Positions 24,690-36,456 of a DNA stretch of 64,000 bases are shown here, piece by piece (the stretch's first letter is position 1; each line of letters starts with the position of its first letter). Position numbers and translations under genes: made by a program. The notes under the pieces are model-generated. The model was not told the origin of the DNA, did no database searches, and saw only the letters and a program-made list of their open reading frames with translations. The DNA is from Eucalyptus grandis (taxonomy: Eukaryota; Streptophyta; Magnoliopsida; Myrtales; Myrtaceae), in NCBI RefSeq assembly GCF_016545825.1, contig NC_052619.1:7455501-7519500 (forward strand), in the 5' to 3' direction.

Positions 24690-26660
24690 AGTTTTCTTGC
24701 ATTAAATTTAAACAAATAACAACTCTGGCACATCAAAATCCTAATTCTAATTCGTTATTGATAGGATCATATTGAGCGACATCTCGTTTTAACAAGGATT
24801 TTCACATCCAACAACTCACATTTATTCACAGGAGATTAAGGTGTTGCAAATTAGTTACTTCTTAATTTTCATTTTGGAGTAATTCAGCAGTTAATAACGT
24901 AAATATTAACATATGCTCTTTTAGGAGGTGTTGTACAAACATTAAATATGAGTTGTCCGATAAAAGATTGGGATGAGACGAGCCATTAGATTCGACCGCG
25001 CAAATAAATGCAGCATATACATCCACTCCCTCCTGTTTCTTTCCTGATCTAAGAATTCCCACTAAAAACAGGAAAATAACAAAAGGGTCTAGAAAGATGG
25101 AGATTCTTTGCCTATTTATATTGAAAATCAAATCTATCCTCCTCCTTTTTAACGTAGTGGGACAAAAATTGATTCAATCAACTCTGTATCGGTATGTCTA
25201 AATCAAGACCATCCATCGATTGTTCCAAAGCTAGTACCACTAAAGCAAAAAGAAATGTTCATCTATCACCTACGAAAGCTAAGTGCGAGACCCATTCTCA
25301 ATGTTTTGCCATCAATCGATCGAGTCCTTAATATCTTATTTTAGTTAATTAAATCCTTAACGTTTGAAAAGCACTGCAATCAACTCTTAAACTCACCGTC
25401 AATGGTCTGATGACAGAAATCTTCTATGTCTTTGACACGGCCTTTCCCTAATGCTACATAGCCACGGACCATAGAATCGCGAGCGGTTTTTGATGTTGAA
25501 AATCTAGTCCAAAGGCTCGGTCGAACTATTCTTTCATTTGTTGTAAAACCCTTAAAGACTTAATGGATCGAAATAACATCCAAGCATGAATTGACCGATG
25601 GGGCCAAAACGTTAAGAACCGATTCTATACTTTTACACCCCACCTAAACCTAAACCTAAGTGGGCAATATATGTCAAACCTTAACCTAAGTGGGCAATAT
25701 ATGTCCCATGACTATGGCCCATGAGCTAACGTGATGAATATGGGGGAGAAGAGTCATCGCTGCCGCGGTTTACGTGATCAAACTTCTCATCTCGAGCAAT
25801 TTCGTTGGGGGAGGTAATCAGGCATGGTTCAACAACGCAATGCCCACTCCACATCATCGCGTTCTGACCAGCACCAACACGACACGTGCACCGGCTGTCC
25901 CTCTTGCGTGAAATTATTACGCATTGGCTTGCGGGCTGCAATGTCAAACCGGTGATGACGTGGCTGTACGCTGGTCAAACCCGCTGTTTTCCCAATTGTC
26001 AAAACTATTCAACGCCCACTGCCTATCCAACCAAATTTATTGTTCGTTGGAGTGGTTGCATCCTCTCTCTCTCTCTCTCTCAAAAATATAATCTGCTTTT
26101 GAATGACAATGAAAGAAATAATATGAAAATTCACTATACGTAATTGAGAAGATTTTAAAAGGGTGATCACTAATTGCACTCCTGAAATATAATTCTTTTT
26201 ATTTGAAGCAGTTGATCTCTTAAAACGTGTTCATTTCAAATTTTCAAAACACGTGGGTATGCATCTTTGTCATTTGCAGCGACCTTAACTAATACATATG
26301 AAGCACTTGCTAACAAAATTTACCATGAATTCTTTTCGGACTTTTAAAATATTAATTTAACATGCATTGGATGTAGTTATAATATAAAGTTGGTTTCGTG
26401 CCATGCTTTAATAATACTAAGTTTCAAGTTAAGATATCTGAGTTAGAAGTTTCACTTTTGATTTCTTGTATAACCCTTTCACCCACCTATGAATTTCATT
26501 TTTAATATAAACCTCATACTTTAGAAATCCTCCAACTTCGGGCCTCAAAATTTAAGATCCATGCTTCTGACCTTCATTGTTAAACCGATTTTCATGTGTA
26601 AAAAATATTTTATAATATCAATATATTCTAATGCGAACGCGGTTACTGAGAAACCAACGG
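24690..26660. other. Upstream region of KCS copy 1
   Basis: No gene was found. It contains a 30-bp tandem pair around AACCTAAGTGGGCAATATAT (25653 and 25683), a short (CT)n at about 26065-26085 and two ACGT-core motifs (see 26249). AT-rich overall. Confidence 0.5.
26249..26256 (+). promoter_or_regulatory. ABRE/G-box-like element upstream of KCS copy 1
   Basis: ACACGTGG, about 690 bp before the start codon; a second CACGTG core (ACACGTGC) lies near 25880. These match the ABRE core by established plant promoter knowledge, and VLCFA genes are often ABA- or drought-responsive. A single 8-mer is weak evidence. Confidence 0.3.
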
Positions 26661-26788
26661 TCCCCACAAACTAGCTGGACTCATGTACTGTTTTTTTTTT
26701 TTCGGTCCGCCATACGCGTATAGCAACTCCTCTACGCTCTCCACGCACTTTCTTTAAATCCACCCCAAACGCTCCCCAATCTTTCCCC

Positions 26789-26800
26789 ATGCATTGCTAA
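26789..26800 (+). promoter_or_regulatory. Minimal upstream ORF in the KCS copy 1 leader
   Basis: ATGCATTGCTAA encodes Met-His-Cys-stop, 144 nt upstream of the main start. The identical 12-mer occurs at 36281-36292 before KCS copy 2. A TTTAAATC stretch about 30 nt upstream (26753) is a possible TATA element, so whether this ATG lies inside the transcript is uncertain. Confidence 0.4.
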
Positions 26801-26943
26801 AACTTCCTCTCTCTCTCCGTGCCATTTCCCTCCGTTTGCTTTTGAAACACCGAGTTCTCGTCCTTCGTTACTCTTCAGGAAACCCCTCTGAAGAAGACAC
26901 GAGAACCCCCCGAAACTGCAAAAATCTTGTCTTCTCTGCAGAA

Positions 26944-29319
26944 ATGGCCGACCAACAAGAACAGATCAGTCGACAAAACCCAGATCAGACAGTCCCCGTG
27001 TCCGTCGAGCCTCGAAGCCAAGACTCGGACAGACCATCGAAGCACAGCCTCCCGAACTTCCTCTTGTCGGTGAAGCTCAAGTACGTGAAGCTCGGTTACC
27101 ACTACCTCATCTCCAAAGCTCTGTATCTACTCCTCGTGCCACTCCTCGGCATCTCCTCGGTTCACCTCTCAACCCTCACGGCTCGAGACCTGGCCCAGCT
27201 CTGGGACCAACTCAGGTTCAATCTCGTCACCGTCGTCGTCTGCTCGACCCTGATGGTGTTTCTGGTCACTCTCTACTTCATGACCCGACCCAGGAAAGTC
27301 TACCTCGTAGACTTCGCCTGCTACAAGCCCGACCCGGCCCGGATATGCACCCGCGAGACCTTCATGGAGTGCTCGGAGCTCACGAAGGCCTTCACCGAGG
27401 AGAACCTCGCTTTCCAGCGGCGGATCCTCGAGCGGTCTGGCCTCGGGCAGCGGACGTACCTGCCCGAGGCGGTGCTACAGGTCCCACCGAACCCGTGCAT
27501 GGCAGAAGCGCGGGCGGAGGCTGAGACCGTCATGTTCGGGGCCGTCGACCAGCTGCTGGCCAAGACTGGGGTCAAGGCCAAGGACATAGGGATCCTCGTC
27601 GTGAACTGCAGCTTGTTCAACCCAACGCCATCATTGTCGGCGATGATCGTAAACCACTACAAGCTCAGAGGGAATGTATTGAGCTACAATCTTGGTGGGA
27701 TGGGCTGCAGTGCTGGATTGATTTCTATCGACCTTGCTAAGCAGTTGTTACAGGTTTGGATTCTCTTTTCCTCTCTTTTTTTCTATTCTTCGAAGTGTAA
27801 GTTTGATGATAGAAACTAGCTTTGTACAATATCCTAAATGTTACCAAAGCCAACAAGGAACGGAAACTTTCATCGACGAAATAAATGCTAAATATAAGGT
27901 GGGTAACGGGAATTTTATTAGGTTCACTATTGAATAGCAGGCCATTTTATGATTGTGTCATCTAATCTAATAACATTTCATAAAAATTAGAATCAGGACA
28001 AAAAAACAGCAACTTTATTTAGGTTGTTTCTTTCCCTAGTTTACGCTTTCGTTGGTTGGGAAGTGGGAGTTAGTCAATCCAAGATTTATTTTGGCTCAGA
28101 ATATAGGTCACCGGATCTAGGAAAGAGAGTTCCTGTCCCGTCCACATGTTCTTGCTTGCCCTTGGCAATAAATTCACGAGATCGGTGGCTCAGGGTACCT
28201 ACCTACTTTTCAGTAGGCTAGAGTCTTGAATTGATTATCTACTCCCAACTGTATCTGTACTTACCTATATATCGAGAGATGCAATAAGTAGGTCAGAATA
28301 ATAAAGCCAATCGTATATTGGCTTAGCTAGAGTTGAAATAGGATTTTCGCATTGTTGAATTCGATATATGAAGATGGTATTGAACATGAGCTTCATACAT
28401 TCTAATATCCGGACCATCTACTAGGTGCAAAAGTTTCTAGGTTCTCTTGCTAGGGAAATTTAATTTTGGTCTTATGAAAATGAAACTTCAGCCTAATTTT
28501 ATACTTCTCTTATGAATCAATCCCTAGGTACACCCTAACTCTTATGCCCTAGTGGTGAGCATGGAGAATATCACCCTCAACTGGTACTTCGGTAATGACC
28601 GGTCGATGCTCGTCTCAAACTGCCTCTTCCGGATGGGCGGCGCAGCAATCCTCCTCTCCAACCGGTCCTCAGACCGCCGCCGCTCCAAGTACCAGCTCAT
28701 CCACACCGTGCGCACCCACAAAGGCTCAGATGACAAGAGCTACAGCTGCGTGTTCCAACGAGAGGACGACAAGAAGAAGATCGGCGTGTCGCTCTCCAAG
28801 GACTTGATGGCGGTTGCTGGGGAAGCCTTGAAGACCAACATCACGACCCTCGGCCCGTTAGTGCTCCCAATGTCGGAGCAGCTCTTGTTCTTCATGACTT
28901 TGGTCGCAAGGAAGGTGTTAAAGATGAAGATTAGGCCATACATTCCTGACTTCAAGCTGGCCTTCGAGCATTTTTGCATCCACGCTGGAGGCCGAGCTGT
29001 TCTCGACGAGATAGAGAAGAACCTCGAGCTCTCCGATTGGCACATGGAGCCATCACGAATGACTCTATACCGATTCGGGAACACGTCGAGTAGCTCATTG
29101 TGGTATGAATTGGCCTATTCGGAGGCCAAAGGAAGGATTAGGAAAGGTGACAGGACATGGCAGATTGCTTTTGGGTCCGGATTCAAGTGCAATAGCGCGG
29201 TTTGGCAGGCGTTGAGGACCGTCGACCCAGCGAAGGAAAAGAACCCATGGATGGATGATATTCACGAGTTCCCTGTCCATGTTCCGAAAGCGGTGTCCAT
29301 TGGATCTACCACAAAATAA
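26944..29319 (+). CDS. KCS11: 3-ketoacyl-CoA synthase (KCS11-like), copy 1; join 26944-27753, 28528-29319
   Basis: Condensing enzyme of the ER fatty-acid elongase. It joins malonyl-CoA to a long acyl-CoA in the first, chain-length-setting step of VLCFA synthesis for waxes, cutin-associated lipids and sphingolipids. The product is 533 residues, normal for the family. Two hydrophobic segments (residues about 54-75 and 93-113) are the expected membrane anchor. The FAE1/thiolase-like domain follows, with catalytic Cys255 in GGMGCSAG, His422 in FCIHAGG and Asn455 in RFGNTSSSS, at the spacing known for KCS. The C-terminal ACP_syn_III-type part ends [16 protein letters not shown], which I recognise from Arabidopsis KCS11. 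The start MADQQ is the first in-frame ATG; upstream in-frame codons have no ATG. The intron is phase 0 with boundary CAG|GTTTGG and TCCCTAG|GTAC, so the donor is weak. No defect was seen. It pairs with the copy at 36457. Confidence 0.96.
27754..28527 (+). other. Intron of KCS copy 1
   Basis: 774 bp, GT-AG, phase 0, between the catalytic-Cys block ending LLQ and [12 protein letters not shown]-rich. Its sequence is partly alignable to the 784-bp intron of copy 2. Confidence 0.88.
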
Positions 29320-29644
29320 GTGCATCGCTCGGGACGTTGCCAATATAGGCGAGGTTGATTTTGAAGGATATGCAGAACCTTAATTCTCCTTTTAACTTGT
29401 GTTCAAGCGCAAGCATCATCCCAAATCTACTCGATATTAAACTTTTCTTCTCCTGGAATCGATTCCTGGAAGAAGTGTGCATTTAGCTTTGTAATTGTCC
29501 ATATGACCGGTCAAAGCAGGTTTTCTATAGCTGGATTAATTGAAGAAACTATTGTGAAGTACACCTATAATGAAAAATTAATTTGAGACTTCGAACTTTA
29601 TATTCCACGAAGGCTTTTAGATGTTATTACCTCTCTGAATGATA

Positions 29645-30060
29645 AAACTACGAAAAAATTCCTCAACTTATTACACTTATATCAATTCAATTTTAAATAT
29701 TTTAATTTGGCCATTTACTCTTAAACCTTTTGACAATTTATCAACTTAGTCCATCAAGTCAATTTTGACTAGAATTCGTTGACGTGGACCTCAGCCATCT
29801 TATGTAACACCAATAGCATTGATGTGAATAATTTATAATTTTTTTATTTATTTTTCATTGATTTATTTATTTATTTTTTCTTTTTATATTCTATTATTTT
29901 CATTGTGGCCGGTGAGCATCATGGCCCTCATTGGTGGCAAGTGAGAGTCGCCACACTTTAGTCTAGGTGAGCCCTCACTATTTTTGGCGAGGGATGACCC
30001 TCGCCTGACTATGGGGGTGGAGCCCTTGCTAGGCGATAAGCTTACAACATGCTCATAACC
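29645..30060. mobile_element. Truncated MITE-like element (same family as 20094)
   Basis: Starts near AAAAAATTCCTCAACTTATT and contains TTAAACCTTTTGACAATTTA, GTTGACGTGGACCTCAGCC and GGCGAGGGATGACCCTCGCC-type blocks. The right inverted terminus is missing. It lies immediately after the region where KCS copy 1 and copy 2 stop aligning. Confidence 0.5.
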
Positions 30061-31590
30061 TTAAAAGAGGATTTTTCCATGATATTTTGCCTATCTAAAT
30101 TACTAATTTCTATTTTGGAATTTATCTAGATAGATATTTTGATGAATGATGTGGAATTATTTGAGTTCGTTAAATGAGACATGTTAAAAATATGAAAGGA
30201 AGCCCTATCTTACACACAATCCTTTATCTACAAGATGAGTGGAAAAATTCCATATACTCAAGGTAAAGAGTGATGAGAGACATTTAATTTCTCTATCTTA
30301 AACACTATAGGAAAACTGTTGTTTAACCCATTTGAGCTTGAGTATTTGGAAAATTCTTTTAGATTACAGTTGTCTAGAACCACCCAACATTGCACTAGAA
30401 TGGAGGTAGGGTTGGCATTATAATGTGAGAAAAATGGATTAAACTTTCTTGCCCTAACTTATATCAATCATTGAGTGTCTTTATTGTAGGTGATCTCAAA
30501 CGAGAATTTAAGTGCCTTAAGATGATGAAAATCATTTCTTTTTTCTATTGTGTACATTCTTATACTTTGCATAGCCCAACTAAGCCTACAAATTCATTTC
30601 CCAAACCAATTGGTGATCATCCCCTATGCCTGAGCAAGGCACATGAGTTACCACAGTGAATCAACATGATCCAAAGAGTCAATTGAAGATGAATACCTCG
30701 AGAAGCCAAAGTGTTGAACTATTCAAGAGCCAATGGAAATGCGATTGAGAGTGTGATAAGTTTGTGAATTTTTTGCAAGAAAATTCCAAAAGAAATAAGA
30801 GAAAATTCCACGATATGTGTAAAAATCTTTTTATTAAACTAATTTTATGAGTTTTAGAATTTAATTGCACTTTTTAAAAATTTAGTATTTTTTTTTTTAT
30901 GACCCTAGAACCCCCGTACAGTCGGCAACCGGCAAGGTAAACTAGGGGCGGCACTAGCCCAGGACCCAATGAAAATTTAGTATTTGATTGCACTTTCATG
31001 ATAATTTTTAGGACTCGATTGTACTTTTGTTATAAATTTTAGGACTTAATTGTATTTTTTGAAAGTTTTAGGATTCAATTATACTTTTGTTATATCAAAC
31101 GCAAATTATTCACCAAAAGAAAAATATTATACTTTTGTGATAAGTTATAGGACTTTTAGTGTACTTATTTCAATTTTTGTTAAGTAGTGCTCACCGTCGA
31201 GGTGATCGAGTGTTTTAACTATTTATGGATATCCAAATGCTTCTTTTCCAATCCTCTTTGTTGGCGTGGGTGCTTGCTTTAAAAAACATTTGAATATCTG
31301 TAGATCATCTAGGAGTTGGATTAGTCTTTTCCAGAATTTGATGATTCTTTAGAAATTGTATTCGTATCCAAGTGTGCTTTCCCGGATTTCCAGATAAGTA
31401 GTGGCAGCTATGTACTCTATCTTTGTATTAGCATCTGCATTTTCATTACACATCATTGCATTTTGAAAGATGGGTACAGGCTCATTGAAATTTATCCCTC
31501 CAACAAAAATAGTCAATACATTGCATTTGCACGACCAAAATTTAGGTATTATTTATCTTCAAATTAAACCTTCACGAGCACATTTTCAAA
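30060..31590. other. Spacer between the KCS genes, repeat-derived
   Basis: No gene. At 30960-31150 there are about four degenerate units of roughly 55 bp sharing TTTAGGACTTAATTGTA-like sequence. Confidence 0.5.
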
Positions 31591-31597
31591 GAGGGAC

Positions 31598-34500
31598 AAT
31601 TGTTGATACCTAAATTTTGGTCATTCTTCTTAGTCATTTCTTAAACTAAACATGCAATTTCTAAACAATAGGTGAACTAATTCTATGTGACACGCTTTTT
31701 TTAGGTTTTTTTTTTTTTTTAATTCGGAATTAAAATTGCCTAATAATTAAACATGCAATTTAAATTAAGGAAAAGAAAATCGTATCTTAGGAATGCGGTC
31801 AGATTGGACAATTTCATTATCATGAATTATATTTTGAGTATGAGATTAAAATGGCAATTTTCCGTGTAATCACAAATTATATTTAGGGCGTGAGATCGGA
31901 TTAGCAATTATAATACGTTAGGAAATTAGTTGCTCAAGATTTTGGATAAGATAATATATCTAGGAATTCAATCATATGCATCCACAATATTTTAAACAAG
32001 GAAATAAAATTTTCGAAAATCAAATTAGGCAAGACACCTAATCTGAATATTTGTTTTCAAATTTGGATCGACAGATGGTGGCTCGCGAATCACGATCGGG
32101 ACGGTGACCAGCGATGGTGCCTTGGTATCACAGCGATGGACTCACGGCGGTATGGACTTATGGGTGAGAGGTGGTGACGATGCAAGTGACTGTCAGACGG
32201 CGGGAAGCACCAGGGATCCGGCAAGAAAAATCACCAAAGGCACGGAATTGTTTTGTTGAGTTTCTAGTATCATGATTAACTCGGTTGAGCACGTCGGGGA
32301 CCAGTCACTCTTTTCCGCTCCAACTCTTTATACTTTTCTGTTTATTTCTTCCTCTGGGAAGGTCCAGCCGATGGAATGCTCCTGAGGATCTCCTACCCTG
32401 ACATTCTTATTTAAATCTTCAATTCACCACCCAACTTTTGTCCTCTTCTCTTCTATCGACTCTCGATCACTGACTGTGCAGCGGTGTGGGACGGACCGAG
32501 GTTTCGTGGACACCAGAGAAGACAAAAAACTTGCTGGTCATAAGAGAGATCTTCAACAAACGCGTCGGAGATGCAGGAGCCCGCCAGGACTGCTTTAATG
32601 CTTGCTGGATTCGCTGGACTTCTTGGCTGAGCAGCTCTCAGTGGCAGGTCCAACAGCAACTGGTCGAGATTGAAAGTTCGGCAACGGTGCAAGGAGGGCA
32701 GCAGAGAATCACCAAGGGCTCGCGGTGCAACAGGGACCAGTGACGGTGCAAAGTGCAGGCGTTGCAGCTTGTCGATGGGGCTTCGTAGCAGCAGCGCTTT
32801 CGTCAGCACAGCAGGTCGTCGGGATGGAGCAGTGATAGCAGTAGGTGGCGCCTGAGTGTACACACCGCCAGATAAATTTCAATGGGTTTGGCCTAATTTT
32901 GTTTTTTGTTTTGGTAAGGTAAGATTGTTATTAACTTTTAACCAAAGGGAACTTTACAAGAAAGAGATCTCGGCAACCCTTAGTCAAACTTTATACTCTT
33001 GGAGACAAACAAGTCAAAAAGAGTGAAAGGGTGCCGCGAGTAAAAAAGGGAAGGGGGAACCAACAAAGAGGCAACCCTTAGTCAAACTTTACAAGGAAAT
33101 ATTTGACACCTTGGAAGAGAAAATAGAGGGATCAAGTCTCCAAATTCTTTGAATCCTCTTGTTCCTAGGCGTGTTCGTAATGAGGCTGAACGACATAGCC
33201 TTGTCCTTCACGTCTTTAATGAGATGCTTCTTCAAGGTAGGCACGAACAGGACCTGGTCCCAGAAGAAGATGTTGTTCCCCGTCTTCCATATTAGGTGAC
33301 ACAGGGCCCAAAAGCAAATTGAGCAATACACTAATGGAACCCATTGCCAGATAGGAATTTGTTGGCCCAAATTAGATTTTCCAGCCACAAGCTATTTTGC
33401 CAAGGGAGGTTACACTGAGGAGCCCAAAAAAAAAAAAAAAAAAAAACAAGGCTAGTAGTAACATGACAACAAAAAGATAGATGATCAATAGAATTTGGTC
33501 TTAGATTGCAGAAGGCACAAGATCCCTCTGCAATCCTACCATAGGAGAGTAGAAACATGAGTGGACAACCGGTTTTTGGTGATAAGCCAGAGGTGAAAAC
33601 AGTAGTGAGGGGTTAGTGTCTAATTTTTGTGCACTCTTGTCCAAGAAACTTAATTAAGCTCAAATTTCCACTTACTATAAGCCCATCAGCTGCCGGTTCA
33701 ATACTAATGTAATATGCTCCTAATATTTATATGCAGTTAACTAACATTTTTGCTAGGGACTAAAATTTTGTCCTTAATTTTCTGTGCAAATAATAACTAA
33801 TTGGATTATCAAAATTGAAGTGTCAATAATGAACAAAACCGATTGAGCTTTAAAGTGGTTCTTGAATTCAATCAAACTCTTATTCGATAATTCCTGACCT
33901 TTAGCGAAAACCCGACTTAATGGAGGTTATAAAGATCCCCTCTTGGCAGAGCAAGAAAGAGGAGGGACGTGCAGAAATTTTTTGAGAAAATGGCGAAGCT
34001 CTCTTCCTTGGCAGTAAAATTTCAGCAGGCAGTTTCACTAAATCAACAATTGCGCTGTTGGATTGTGCTCAAAATTTATGGAGAGTATGGCAAGGCATTA
34101 TTTTTAGATTTGTTTGGCGGGATTGGTGAGAAAATATCTGAAAGTACGTCTTTGACATAGAAAACTGAACCGGTCAGACTACTGGATCAAGACAAGACAG
34201 CTCAACGTGCAGCCTCGCAAAAACGGTGAGCATGGGTTTGTTCTAGGTTAGAATGCGTTGAAATTTAAGGAGATCTTAATGACGCATACTTCTTCATCCT
34301 CACCAAAGGAATCTCATTAAACATTTAGAGACCTAGGGATTTGACCAAGAGCTACCAACTCTCATCGAGCCCAATCCTTGGTCATGATTCACACCAACTC
34401 TGGTGGTCAGCTCTTCCTATGTGCCCAACTGCTGCTGAGGTCTCCTCATTGTCATCGCCTTTATTGTCGTAGCCTCACTGCGGTACCGCCGCTTGCCCTT

Positions 34501-35800
34501 TGTCGTCAAACTTTCCTCGCCGATTATCTTGGATCAAGTCCAATTTAGGTAATTTCTTCAACTAAATCCAATTTAAATATTTGATTACCTAATTTGGATT
34601 ACTTGGTTCTCATTTGATTTGGTATGAAATTATTGGCATCGCCAAAATAGGAAATTTATATTTTTTGAGACATGCATAATTATGATAATTGGGGTTTCAA
34701 TCTTTAAGACTTAAGATTGGATCCTTGAAATTATTTTATTTCCTGTTTTGAATCGTGGAAAATATTTGATTATGTGAGCTTAAATATTGCATACCACTAA
34801 ATTAGGAACTTTTCCTGTTTTGAAAAATACAAAAAAAGTATTGCATTGCATGTTAGGATTGATTGCTTCTGTATAGTTTCTAACTTGGAATTGCATATTT
34901 AGTAACCATGTAGTTAATTAGAAAATTACTTAATTTAGATTAGGATGTAAGTAAATTATTTCCTCGTTTAAAATAGGTAACTACATATTTTAAGTAGTTT
35001 TCTATTGTAGTTTAAAAGAAGACCACAAAAAAAAAAAAAAACATGCATATATCATACAGAATTAGTTGCATCATTGCCATGTCATAATTCCCATGTCAAG
35101 ATATCAAAGAATTAGATTGTGTCATATTAGAATTATATTATATATAGACCGCATCTAGATAATCCATATCACATGTCATTAGTTAGAATAGCATCACATA
35201 GACACAACCTAGAATCAACTTGCATATCATGAACTGCATATAGTTTAATCTTTTATTGAACAAGAAAATCCAAAAAGAAATAATCATCATTGCAACTAAA
35301 AATAATGTTTATGGCATGCGATTTTTTTTTTAATTGACATCTTGCAAATATTGGAAAATTAATCATAGTGAGATTATGCTTTGTTTAGTGTATTGAGGTT
35401 TGCCTTGTTTCTAGCAATTTATTTAGTGTTGCATTAATTTATTGTGTCCTTGTATGATCACTCATTGCATGTTAGTGGTTTAGGATTAAAACTTGCCAAG
35501 ACTAAAAACTAATTTTTTTTTGAAAATAAAGAGAAATGGTAGTGAAAGAGAGTTAGATTAATCTATAAATCTTTGGTTCATAAAAGTAAGGTGAATTCCT
35601 GCATCTTACTTGGGTTACTAATCGACCCACAATAGATCAGTGACAACACATAATTGAATTGAACTAATTTGCATGTTAAAATGATTGTATCAAAACCCTA
35701 AAGTTTCGATGGATATGAAGTTGGGAGAGTGGGCACTAAGTCTTTGGCGTAGTGGTTTACCTCTGGAAAGGTCCTCCTAGTCCTACCATTTATGATAAAT
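31598..35800. mobile_element. Decayed LTR-retrotransposon sequence, probably relative of the solo LTR at 42251
   Basis: TGTTGATACCTAAATTTTGG near 31598 resembles the TGTTGACACCTAATCTTTG start of the solo LTR. At about 35580-35740 the series CTTACTTGGGTTACTAATCG then ATGAAGTTGGGAGAGTGGGC resembles CTCACTTGGTTTCTAGCTC then ATGAGCTTGGGAGAGTCCGC of the solo LTR end. A LINE fragment lies between. No coding domains were found. Exact limits and whether this is one element are not established. Confidence 0.35.
32895..33600 (-). mobile_element. LINE 3' fragment with zf-RVT-like domain
   Basis: On the minus strand the frame at 33558-33331 contains CAFCNLRPNSIDHLSFCC, the Cys-Cys-His-Cys pattern of the zinc-binding zf-RVT region near the end of plant L1 ORF2. 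It is followed in another frame (33388-33089) by WALCHLIWKTGNNIFFWDQ, typical of the downstream segment. A poly-A run (33427-33446) interrupts the coding region. A T-rich run at about 32896-32915 could be the tail. Dead copy. Confidence 0.6.
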
Positions 35801-36120
35801 GGGGACACTGGGCAACCTCATCCATCCATAGAGTTCTCAATCCGATTCCTCTCACTTTCTTTCATTCATTTATTGATTTCCTTCTTTATAAGTATTATTG
35901 CTCAACAACACTTTCCTCGCGGAGCTTGTTTGCATATATTCAAATTCATATCATCAAACCGATTCCCTCGTGAGAGAAACTGTCAAGATATATAGAACTA
36001 TCTTTCACATCATAATTTGACAACTCAAACTTTTAGAGCAAATGGTTATTAGTGTAATCTCAAATAATTTATATTCCATTCAATCGACTTGGGCCCTCGT
36101 CATCCTACGGTCCCTTTAAA

Positions 36121-36215
36121 CTAGCTGGACACATGTACCATTTACATGGTATAACTTCTCTCTCTCATCTCTCAACTATCTGGAAACATGTACCGTTTAC
36201 ATGGTATAACTTCTC
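36121..36215 (+). promoter_or_regulatory. Promoter-proximal 40-bp repeat, two units, KCS copy 2
   Basis: CTAGCTGGACACATGTACCA through GGTATAACTTCTC at 36121-36160 recurs at 36176-36215 with few changes, a 55-bp period. KCS copy 1 has one related CTAGCTGGACTCATGTACTG and then diverges. Each unit holds TACCATTTACATGGTA or a close variant (an inverted repeat) and a GTATAA motif, about 250-340 bp before the start codon. Confidence 0.55.
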
Positions 36216-36280
36216 ATTTCTCCTCCACGCTCTCCACGCACTCTCTTTAAATCCATCCCAAACATTCCTCAATCTTTCCC

Positions 36281-36292
36281 ATGCATTGCTAA
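36281..36292 (+). promoter_or_regulatory. Minimal upstream ORF in the KCS copy 2 leader
   Basis: ATGCATTGCTAA (Met-His-Cys-stop), 165 nt upstream of the main ATG and identical to the element before copy 1 at 26789. Confidence 0.4.
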
Positions 36293-36456
36293 GACTCTAT
36301 CTCTCTCTATCTCTTTCTCTGCCATTTTCTTCCGTTTGCTTTTGAAACACCAAGTTCTTGTCCTCTGATATTCTTCAGGGAGCTCCTCTGAAGGAGAGAC
36401 AAGAAACCTCTGAAGCTGCAAACGTCTTGTCTTTTCCGCAATAGGGTCCTTCGGAA

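Larger units (their letters stand above)
11712..24690. repeat. Segmental duplication, copy 1
   Basis: Collinear and in direct orientation with 40735-63502. The match starts inside repeat A at TTTCGGGTTTGAGATTTGTT and passes through repeat B, the 16.2-17.4 kb and 19.0-22.0 kb stretches, 22.0-23.7 kb and 23.7-24.7 kb. It is interrupted only by insertions or deletions private to one copy. By eye identity is about 90% or slightly higher. The right limit is uncertain because copy 2 is interrupted by another insertion at 63503 and then the window ends. Confidence 0.9.

Noticed and set aside
26794..26943. Fifty extra in-frame codons upstream of KCS copy 1
   Set aside because: They begin with TTG, contain no ATG, and copy 2 has no equivalent. 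MADQQ/MANQQ align as the starts.
32453..32863. 136-codon minus frame between the KCS genes
   Set aside because: Lies in decayed repeat sequence with competing frames on the other strand and no known motif.
35730..35800. Possible tRNA-derived SINE near GGCGTAGTGGTTTACCTC
   Set aside because: The A-box resemblance is weak, there is no B-box GGTTCGAATC, and no tail or target duplication was seen.
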